NCBI GenBank assembly: GCA_018417955.1
Contig: JACTVC010000007.1
Span: 1,550,001 to 1,614,000, forward strand
Length of the DNA: 64,000 nt
Source: Laccaria trichodermophora
Lineage: Eukaryota; Basidiomycota; Agaricomycetes; Agaricales; Hydnangiaceae
Direction: 5' to 3'
Shown piece by piece: positions 55,848 through 64,000 of this stretch. Within the stretch, counting starts at the first letter, position 1, and each line of letters starts with the position of its first letter. A program made the position numbers and the translations under genes. A model generated the notes under the pieces. It was not told where the DNA came from. It searched no databases and was given only the letters and a program-made list of their open reading frames with translations.

Positions 55848-57070
55848 TAACCTGAGATAGTGCTGTGTAGAGCTATTGACGTTGATTTAAGCCCAGGAAC
55901 ATACAATTTGAGGAAGAACTCACAGAATAATATTGATAATGGTCTTTACAAATGTTTTGCCCCTTAAAGGTGAATGACGAATTAGAATTGGTAGTGCATC
56001 TTCTAACAAACTTGGGTAGTATTTTGTAGAGCCATGAAGATTAATTTGAGCCCCACAACGAAAATTCGAGCAGAGACTTACAGAATAATATCAATATTAT
56101 GCTTTGGACTGACTTTGCCCCCCTACAAGTGAGTGACGAATTAGAACATATGGGCATATCTTCTCACAAACTTGGGTAGTGTTGTGTAGAGCTATTGAGG
56201 TTAAATTAAGCCCAAGAATGTAGAATTTTGGCCAGAACTCACAGAATAATATCAATATTACACTTTGGATTTGCTCTACTACAAGTGAGCAACGAATTAA
56301 AACAGATAAGCAGATCTTCTTGCAACCTTAGGTGGTGTTGTGTACAGCTATTGCAATTGATTTGAGCCCAAAACCATCGAATTCGAGCAAGAACTTACAG
56401 AATAATATCGATAATACGCTTTGGACCTGTTTTGACCCACTACAAGTGAGCGACAAATTGGAATGGATGGGTGTATCTTCTCGCAACCTCAGGTAATGTT
56501 GCGTACAGCTAATGAGATTAATTTCAGTCTGAGAACATAGAATTTGCGCAGGAACTTACAGGATAATATCAATATTATGCTTAAGACCTATTTCACCCCA
56601 ATACAAGTAAGCAACGAAATGGAACGGATTCTCATAACCTCAGGTAGTGTTGCATAGGGCTAATGAGATTTCTTTGAGCCCCAAGAATGTAGAATTCAGG
56701 CAAGAACTTACTGAATAATATCAATATTATCCTTTACACCTATTTTGCCCCACTAAAAGTGAGTGACAAAGTGGAACGGAAAGGCAGATCTTCTCGCAGC
56801 CTTGGGTAGCGTTGTATGGAGCTATTGGGGGTAATCTGAGCCCAAGAATGTAGAATTTGAGCAAGAACTTACAGAATAATATTAATATTAAGCTTTGAAC
56901 CTGTCTTGCCCCACTACAAGTGAGCAACAAATTCAAACAGATCTTCTTGTGGCCTGGGGTAGTGTTGTATATAGCTATAAAGATTGATGAGTCCAAGAAT
57001 GTAGAATCTGAGAAAAAACTTACAGAATAACATCAATATTAGACTTTAAACCTATTTGGCTCCAGTACAA
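55848..57070 (+). repeat. Satellite array 1, about 8 units of 143-167 bp
   Basis: Units are marked by GGTAGTGTTGTGTAGAGC followed by TATTGAG, then GAGCCCAAGAATGTAGAATT, AAGAACTTACAGAATAATAT, CAATATTA and CCCCACTACAAGTGAG. Phase markers fall near 55862, 56013, 56180, 56335, 56497, 56646, 56808 and 56951. Divergence between units is high, so the array is old. There is no coding potential. Confidence 0.88.
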
Positions 57071-57849
57071 AATGTTTGCTTCCCAAAAAAATTGGGATGT
57101 TTTCAAGAATTTGGGGATTAGAGGAGTTTGACAAAATGAGAATTTCACTAATAACAGCTATATAATATAACTTAAAACTTTTATAGCTGGCTCATCCCAA
57201 TTTTGAAAACTTACTTCATATCCAAATCATGATGTTTGCTTTCTATTTAGATGCCAGTGATATTTTTATCAACTGAGGCTTGATCCTTCCATTTTTCATC
57301 ATCATTAAAGAATGAACCTCCACTGAGATTTGTGTAAAGTATTGTAGTAAATTTTGTTATAACAAAATTCTCCTATTTTTTCATGGAAAACAGCAAAGAA
57401 CTGACAAAGATACATTGAGAGCTGCTGTGAGCTGCTATACCCATGGATATATCCATACCATGGCTTATCCAATCTGTGGGTAGGAAAATCCATAGATTGG
57501 GTACAGATAATACCTGGATGTATCCATGACAGTCCCTAGCACACAGAATACACATGATCTTATAACCAGTAGCACAGAACCTCCCTTGCCCCTGTCCAAA
57601 AAAAAAACAAGCCATATTCCACTTCAAGATGAAGTGCCACATCCAAATGTGCCATTGAACAGATATATGTTGAGCATTTTTCTTGTTATATTTGCCATCT
57701 GTACAAGTTGAACCAAAGAGTCACCCTCCTTAGGCAATTTTCTTCAGGTGCCAGAGTAGTAACAACCTGTGGATACTCGAGCCTGGGAATACACAAGAAG
57801 GTATAGGTGGGGATATAACTTCCATCATGACATCTTTGGGGGACTCCAT
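57071..57849. other. Unassigned DNA with dispersed repeat R2 copy
   Basis: R2 copy at 57412-57540, matching 49118-49240. AAAAAATTGGGATGTTTTC (57087) and CTCATCCCAATTTTGAAAAC (57191) form an imperfect inverted pair. No gene recognised. Confidence 0.5.
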
Positions 57850-58990
57850 ACAATTTAAAACAAGATATTGTGGTAAGCTTTCACCCGACTTCTTTGTTCT
57901 GGCACTTAAAAGAACCACATAGTTATTGGGAAATGAGGGCCCCATTTGTGAGAAGCTGCCCATTGATGTTCAAACTCATCACAATGCTTCCTGGGGGTCA
58001 TCATCAATAGTCACAGAACATGTAATATTTCTGTGAGTTCTTACTCAATTTCCATGCTCAGGCACTTAAAAGAACCACCTAGTTATGGGAAACACTTGTG
58101 AGAAGTTGCACTTTGATTTTTAAACTCATTGCAATTCTTTTATAGGGAGAAAACACCATAAAGAACAAAGAACATATGACATTTTGGTAAGTTTTAACTT
58201 GATTTCTAAGTTCTGAAGCTCATGAGAAGCATCTAATTAGTGGCAAACATGGGCCCCATTTGCGAGAAGCTGTGCTTCATTGTTTGAACTCATCACAATT
58301 TTTCTGGGGGGACACCAAAGAGTGTTGGCACTTACAAGAACTGTGTAGCAAGCAGGAAACATGGGCCCCATTTGCAAGAAGCTGTCACAAGTGTTTTTTG
58401 GGGTGCAGCATCAAAAACATAGTATATATGATATTATGGTAACTTTTCACTTGATTTCTGCATCTGGAGGTCACTGGAACCTCTAGTTAGTGGGAAACAC
58501 AGGCCTCATTTGCAAGAAGCTGCACATCAATGTTTGACTTTGTTGCAATTTTCTTTTGGGGACATACCACCAAAAACAAAGAGCATGATATTACAGTCAG
58601 TTTTCACTCAATTTCTATGTTTTGGAGCTCCTAGGAGCTGTGTAGTGAGTGGGAAACACAGACTCTGTTTTTGAGAAGCTATGCGTCGACATTTGGCCTT
58701 GTAGCAAGTGTTTTTTGGGGAGACAGCATCAAAAACAGAAAACATATAATATTCTGGTAAGTTTTCACTCAATTTCTATGTTCTGGAGCTCATAGTAGGA
58801 AGTGTGTAGTTGCTGGGTAACATGGGCCCCATTTGTGAGATGGTGTGCATCAATGTTCAATCTTGGCACAATCTTCTTTTGGGGGAGACCAACGAAAAGG
58901 ACAGAGCATGTCATATTATGGCAAGTTTGTGCTTTATTTCCATATTCCGGGGCTCATAAAAAATATCTCACTTCTATGAGGTACATCAAT
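57850..58990 (+). repeat. Satellite array 2, about 8 units of 115-165 bp
   Basis: Units run GGTAAGTTTTCACTCAATTT then CTATGTTCTGGAGCTCAT, GTGGGAAACATGGGCCCCAT, TTGCGAGAAGCTG, and TTTTGGGG. Starts fall near 57871, 58036, 58189, 58322 (partial), 58438, 58597, 58757 and 58921. It directly follows the region after satellite 1 but is unrelated in sequence. Short open frames inside are by-products. Confidence 0.88.
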
Positions 58991-59089
58991 TCCTTGTTTT
59001 AGGGTACCTTGGGGGTATCCACTCCAGGGTGGTACATGAGCTCAATCCCAATACCATGGTACCATGGAATGGAAAACCCATATCATATA

Positions 59090-59165
59090 CCAACACCATG
59101 TCACCATACCATACCTTGTCATCTCATACCATACCAAATGATCTTATACCATACCATACCATCAT
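59090..59165 (+). repeat. ACCAT microsatellite
   Basis: Repeated ATACCATACC and ACCATACCAT units, about 75 bases, imperfect. Confidence 0.85.
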
Positions 59166-59559
59166 ACCAAAGCTGACAAAGGGTGTCTGGGGTCCTTTTT
59201 AAAAATATATAAATCATTTCTGCAGGCTGCGATACTGGTCCATTGGGTGACATCTTTTGTGGGAAGGTTCTTCAGGTTTTTGCTGAGATATTGAGCTCCA
59301 AAAGGAGGCTATATAGTAAACTCAATCCTTTGAATCTGTTCAATTGAGCCTGATCCCAGCTTTTGCCATGCATAATACTGCATTCATTGTGGTAATGTGG
59401 TATTTGAGAAGCAAAGAAAACAAGAAATTGTGTGTATTATCTATTAGTCCTGAACACTACATAATACCATCCATTTCAACAGCATGGACTTGAGCTAGAT
59501 TATTATTCAACAGGTTAGACTAGAATATGCTCAGCCTCAGAAATTGCCTTCTGTTTGGA

Positions 59560-60045
59560 ATGGAAGAGACAAGCTGGTAGAACTGTGTAAAGGAAATTTG
59601 GGTAACATAAGAATAGATAGCATCTTTAAAATCTTCACAGAAGTTGTCATTCGAGCAGATGAGGTAAGATGGCATGCCTGAAAATATTGCATTTAAGAAA
59701 AGAAAGTCATTGGTACAGTGACGACAAAATCCACTAAAGGCACCAAATGGGTTGTTGCAAATAATGGGCCTTCTGGGAGGGTTGGGAAGCAGACTTGTAT
59801 CAGGGGCTGTCCTTTCCCTTTCTTCAAGAGCACCTGTAGATCTGTAAAAAATTTAAAATATATCTCAGCCTCCCAATGAAGAAATGGAGGTACTTTCTTG
59901 CAAAGAATGAGTCAATCCTGTGATTGGAATGTGCTTTTGCATGTGCCTGGTGAAGATCACCTATCTCTTGCAAATAGATTTGATATTCCTGACAAACATC
60001 AGCTCTCCACCTGTCTAGAGCCTGTCTTGCCAATTCTGTCTCCAA
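59560..60045 (-). pseudogene. Unrecognised protein-like fragment
   Basis: The upstream frame gives LARQALDRWRADVCQEY, AHSNHRIDSFFARKYLHFF. After a frame change near 59860 an open frame of about 100 codons follows: GALEERERTAPDTSLLPNP, RRPIICNNPFGAFSGFCRHC, SNDNFCEDFKDAIYSYVTQ. Composition is protein-like and the Cys spacing is regular, but I cannot name a family. Confidence 0.3.
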
Positions 60046-60246
60046 ATGCCAGTCAGGACCTCAACCAAGGCAGAGCTGAAAAGACTGGTCCATGACTATT
60101 TGATAGATGATTTTAGCTCTGACACAAACAAGAGCTGGAAGACATACAGATTAAGGGTTTCTATCAAGGTCAGCCTTTGACCAGCCTCCATCATGGCTGA
60201 CAACATGAAATCAAACAAGCCCAGAGAAGTCACTCAAAGCATATGT

Positions 60247-60582
60247 CTAGTTGTCTGAAACCCATGCAGCATACAGCCTGATGGTTCTGGATTCAGTGGA
60301 ATACCAGCCATGTGAGTAGTCAACTTTGAATTTATCTGGGATAATGAAACATTGCATGAGATTAGCTTTCAGTGGGTGAGGGTTTCCACCTGGAACATCA
60401 TTTGACACTATCTCCTGATAGACAGGAGTTGGTAACACCAGAATGTTTTCTTTAAGACCTAGCCAGATCACTGCTGCATGCTGTTCATGACATGGCTTCA
60501 ATTTGCATGACACACTAACCATATGGTTTATATATGCACTGTACATGTTTTCTCTCTTTGGGATCTGGCCCCCCAATCCCAT
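60247..60582 (-). CDS. Hypothetical open frame, unrecognised
   Basis: A 111-codon open frame (IPKRENMYSAYINHMVSVS, HEQHAAVIWLGLKENILVLP, HGWYSTESRTIRLYAAWVSD). It has natural composition but no motif I recognise. It could be linked with the fragment at 59560-60045 on the same strand. Confidence 0.3.
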   Translation of the reverse strand: MGLGGQIPKRENMYSAYINHMVSVSCKLKPCHEQHAAVIWLGLKENILVLPTPVYQEIVSNDVPGGNPHPLKANLMQCFIIPDKFKVDYSHGWYSTESRTIRLYAAWVSDN

Positions 60583-61579
60583 GAATCCAGATAGTGTTAC
60601 CTTATTCTTGGCAGAGATGATTATAATTGGGGTCAGTTCCTAGCTTTATCAACTCTAACTGAGCTAACATTGGTTTTTGTACTGAAAGGATGTCAACACC
60701 ATTGGGGACCCACTGACCCATGAAATCTTTTTGCTTTGCCTCCACCAACTCCTTCATCACCCACATTTCATGGACAACCCTCTTGTCATTGTAGAGGCTG
60801 CATCAAACTTACAGCATCACTGAGAAAGACAAATTGAAGCAGGTGTCATTTAGATCCTGCCTCATCCTCAGGGAGGGCAACCACCACTGTGATGTAGTAA
60901 TTCCCAGCAGTATCCTTTCAGGAGTTCTGCTGGAGGTGAGCTTTCCAAGTCTAGTCTGACTATGTTATGCCTTTACTTGATTGGATGCATCATAGTTGGG
61001 CCTCACAACTCTGAGGCTACTTGGCAGCATGCCAGGTATAGTCCTCCTTCAGTTTGCATTCAACTTCCAAACTAGGGAGTTACTTGATATTTTTGCTCAG
61101 CATATGGAGACTATACTGCAAGACACACTGGCCAAATACCCTTGCCTGAATCTAATGATCTGGCTTCTCCAAGTCTGTGTATTTCTGAGTCTTTGCTATG
61201 ATGTTTTTACATTCCTTTTAAAAATTGTTTTCTGACTCGCCATGTACTACTAGTGCTATGCTGCACTTTTTGAATATGATCAATGTCATTCTGCTGTGGT
61301 GTACTATGTGATGATGGCCTCAGGTCAAGCACTAGTAGCTTCCGACCCTAATTGAAGTTATGAAGTTGTTCAGTATATTCAATATGCAAACTTACTTACT
61401 ACTTATGAGTCACAGCCTTGATGGTCAGACCTCAAAGTTGGCCACCCACTGCTTCATTCACCCTTCAAGTTGGGTCTACCTGCCTATTAGCAGTGACTAG
61501 GAGTCCTGTCTTTGTCTTTTCCTCTGTAGTAGCAGCCTCACTCCAGCATTCTTTTGAGATTCTCATTGTTATCATCACC

Positions 61580-61898
61580 CAACTTGGGGTTTGATTGTGC
61601 TATTGTGTCAAGGAAACACAGGATGTCATCATTTGTTGTGTCAGATGCACTTCCACTTGCAGGAGGTATATACCAGTCAAATAATTTAGTTGCTGTTGAG
61701 GTGTGAAATGATGTGTGTTGTCCTGAAGTGGATGACCATCAAACTGAGCCATGTGAGAAACACCCTCCACATGGGTGAGGCTTGAATGCCTTCTGGTTCA
61801 AGTTGAGGTTGCACAGTCTCAACCTCCACATCTTTATCTGCTAAAATTTGACTGAGTTGATCTAGAGCTTCATTGTCACTTTCATCCACCTTGTCCAT
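61580..61898 (-). pseudogene. Unrecognised N-terminal-like fragment
   Basis: Starts MDKVDESDNEALDQLSQIL, acidic, and reads to about 61686. A different frame is protein-like downstream: LFDWYIPPASGSASDTTND, DILCFLDTIAQSNPKLGDD, ending near 61580. A frameshift or a missed intron separates them. No family recognised. Confidence 0.3.
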
Positions 61899-62324
61899 TT
61901 TGAATGGGATTGAGATCTACTACTGTCCAATTACAAGAAGTCCAATGAAAAAACTCTCAGAAAAAAGATGGAAAGGTGCCTGAAAATCAGGACACCAGGG
62001 TGACACCCCAAAGGTATGAGTTTTGATTAGTACAGGTAGCTGAGCTGTGGTTCATAAATTGTATATAAGTGGCACCAACTCTGAAATGCTGCCAGTTGCA
62101 CTGGCTACTAATGCAGAAAATTTATTTACCACTGATATTGGGATAATATTTTGAAAGATTACAGGTGAGTAGGTTTTATTAGCAGAAAGTTGAGTAGTTT
62201 GTCCTCACATTTTGAAAAAGACACAGCCAGAAGGACACGGGGGAAGTATAATAGCTGCAACACTATTTTCATGGAACTTGAGAATAACAAAAGAGGTATA
62301 ACTACAATGAGCACAAATAAGGCA

Positions 62325-62605
62325 CATTTGATAGAAAAAGGTTGAATTACTGCTTTTCATAGAACTGGACACACCTGGAGTGAGGAACATGCAGAGTGTT
62401 ATAGAGCCAAGGACAGAGCCAAGGAGGTTACCAAATAGGGAGATTCTTTGTCAGCTTATCTCCTTATATAGTGGAATGGGTCTAGTGGAGGAAAAGAATC
62501 TTACTATGCCTTACCAAATAAGGAAAATTTCCTTTTTTATCCACCTGCAGATGTGGCACATTCCCACAATTCTGAATATCTTGGTTCAATATATTGTTTT
62601 CAAAC
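62325..62605 (+). repeat. Dispersed repeat R1, copy 2
   Basis: High similarity to 644-910 over its whole length (GACACACC, AGAGTGTTATAGAG, AGGTTACCAAATAGGG, TTATCTCCTTATATAGTGGA). It represents the uninterrupted state of the site where a KDZ derivative sits at 635/636. Here the flank reads ACATTTGATAGAAAAAGG with no insertion. Confidence 0.75.
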
Positions 62606-62789
62606 ATGTATCTCTGTGGTACAGACTGAGCAGGCCAGAAAATGAGTGAGGACATGCAGGAGGACATCCCATTCCCATCCCTACCCATCTCCATCTCACC
62701 TGGTGACTTATGTTTCATTTGAACTCTTGTTTTCTTTTCATGGGCCAGATGTTGGGCCCATGAAACTCATGAAGTTGAGCAGTACAGGA

Positions 62790-63680
62790 TCACCTTACTG
62801 ACAACTGACTATTAGAGACTTTGTAGTGTCTGCTTTATTCATTACAAAATTGTATAGTGTCTGCTTTTTTCATTAGAAGAATGTGTAGTGTCTGCTTTAT
62901 TCATTACAAAATTGTGTAGTGTCCGCTTTTTTCATTACAACACTGTGTAGTGTCCACTTTTTTCATTATAAATGTGTGCAGTGTCCCCCTTCTTTCATTA
63001 CAAAATTGTGTAGTGTCTGCTTTTCATTAGAAACCTGTGTAGTGTCCGCTTTTTTCATTACAAAATTGTGTAGTGTTTTCATTACAAGACTTTGTACTGT
63101 CCACTTTTTTCATTACAACACTTTGTAGTGTCTGCTTTACTCATTACAAAATTGTGTAGTGTCCGCTTTTTCATTAGAAATGTGTGCAGTGTCCACTTCT
63201 TTCATTACAAAACTTTGTGGTTTGCCTTTCTGATATCTTGTAGCTTCCTGGAAATTAGCTCAATGTTTCAGAGAAACTGACTCCAGCCAAAGACCTCTTC
63301 ATCATTTAGAATTCATACACAAGTTGTGTTTTGACTGAGCATCAAGTGTCCTAATTGTCCCCTTGGCCAGCTTCAGTCATGTTGTCCAACATTCATTGCA
63401 TCTCCCTAGGGACTCATCTCTGTCCATCTATGTCTGACCATAGCCAACTTCAACATGATCTCTTAAAAGCAGACACTACACAATTTTGTAATGAATAAAG
63501 CAGACACTACACATTCTTCTAATGAAAAAAGCGGACACTATACAATTTTGTAATGAATAAAGCAGACACTACTCAATTTTACATGCCTTCGTAATGAAAG
63601 AAGGGGACACTGCACACATTTCTAATGAAAAAAGCGGAGATTGTACAATTTTGTAATGAATAAAGTGGGCACTACATGGG
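62790..63680. mobile_element. Second, smaller copy of the fold-back element family
   Basis: The left part holds ACTGACAACTGACTATTAG, as in the end of the element at 21028, then about twelve units of GTAGTGTCTGCTTTATTCATT type (62820-63210). The centre (63210-63465) matches the centre of the large element (GTTTGCCTTTCTGATAT, GAGCATCAAGTGTCCTAA, ATGTTGTCCAACATTCATTG). The inverse array follows (63465-63675). It lacks the 400-bp outer segment and the 170-bp units. Outer ends and target duplication could not be fixed. Confidence 0.75.
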
Positions 63681-64000
63681 TGTCAGAAAAAAGTGTACAG
63701 TTGAGTGCAAAAAGAATGAAGGTTGGTTCATTTTTCTGGTTCTTTCTAAGAATCTATTGTACCTCAAATGTATTTGTGTTACACTTCCCTTGGTATGGAC
63801 TAATTTCAGTGAAAGCTGGAGCCTTGAGAAGGTTTTTATTCTGGAGGCCATTTTTGGCATCTGAAAAAAAAAATATGCACTAACTGGGGAGGTAGCCAGA
63901 ACATACCTCTGGTCAACCTGAATGAGCCTATCAAAGAATTAGTTAAAAATACTGAGCAGTTATGCTTGTAGAGCCTCCAGAAAATGGTTATTTTGTGCCA
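63681..64000. other. Unassigned DNA at window edge
   Basis: GTGTCAGAAAAAAGTGTA (about 63680) recalls a piece of the 170-bp unit of the large fold-back element. The rest has no recognisable gene; a short open frame at 63641-63883 is unsupported. Confidence 0.35.

Larger units (their letters stand above)
59166..62324. other. Unassigned DNA with a few protein-like frames
   Basis: No gene is recognised with confidence. Protein-like stretches occur on the minus strand at about 59560-60045, 60247-60582 and 61686-61898 (listed separately). They may be pieces of one or more decayed transposon genes. Confidence 0.3.

Noticed and set aside
57325..57350. GTGTAAAGTATTG resembling the 3' end of a KDZ element
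   Set aside because: No palindromic units beside it, no partner end and no 8-bp duplication.

Overview
This window looks like a transposon graveyard and nursery in a filamentous fungus, most likely a mushroom-forming basidiomycete. That is inferred from short spliceosomal introns (about 50-100 nt, GTAAGT...AG), several KDZ (Kyakuja/Dileera/Zisupton) transposases with CxC5/CxC6-type cysteine clusters, a fungal DDE (Tc1/mariner-like) transposase, a hAT remnant and a Pif1-type helicase remnant. I see no convincing host housekeeping gene. Nearly everything recognisable is mobile, and insertions are nested in one another.

The dominant system is one KDZ superfamily represented seven times. Its ends read GAGGTCTTTAC (5') and CAGTACTTTAC (3', reverse complement), and the six complete copies have perfect 8-bp target-site duplications. 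Three copies are large and carry the transposase gene: 4922-11138 (minus), 13070-19840 (plus) and 36562-43992 (minus). Three are short non-autonomous derivatives: 2811-4532, 11318-12975 and 26100-27836. A seventh is cut by the left edge (1-635). In each copy the terminal repeats are built from a short palindromic unit of the form TCCnnnGGA, and the variant differs from copy to copy.

In all three large copies the gene has two blocks. The upstream block is a multi-exon accessory region (basic and acidic N-terminus, a Gly/Asn-rich module, a conserved Trp/Tyr module, a Lys-rich tail). The downstream block is the transposase (hydrophobic segment, CxC5-like, CxC6-like, DDE-type catalytic motifs). 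The apparent stop codon between them overlaps a splice donor in every copy, and splicing there joins the blocks in frame and in the same phase. I therefore read this as one gene of about 1,340 codons. The 4.9 kb and 36.6 kb copies appear intact; the 13 kb copy is broken.

Layout: 0-5 kb, KDZ derivatives and dispersed repeats; 5-11 kb, intact KDZ copy; 11-13 kb, non-autonomous copy with a tRNA-like unit; 13-20 kb, broken KDZ copy; 20-25 kb, an unidentified reading frame split by a 3.5-kb fold-back element; 25-32.5 kb, inverted repeat arms around unidentified DNA, one arm hit by a KDZ derivative; 34 kb, KDZ fossil; 35.6-46 kb, a Tc1/mariner-like element with TA duplications whose transposase is split by an intact KDZ copy; 47-49 kb, hAT fossil; 49.4-53.5 kb, Pif1-type helicase fossil split by about 2.3 kb of foreign DNA; 55.6-59 kb, a tRNA-like unit and two satellite arrays; 59-62 kb, unrecognised; 62.3-63.7 kb, dispersed repeat and second fold-back copy.

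Limits: all family names come from reading motifs by eye. Exon borders are given where consensus sites were visible; those marked 'about' are approximate. No searches or alignments were run.
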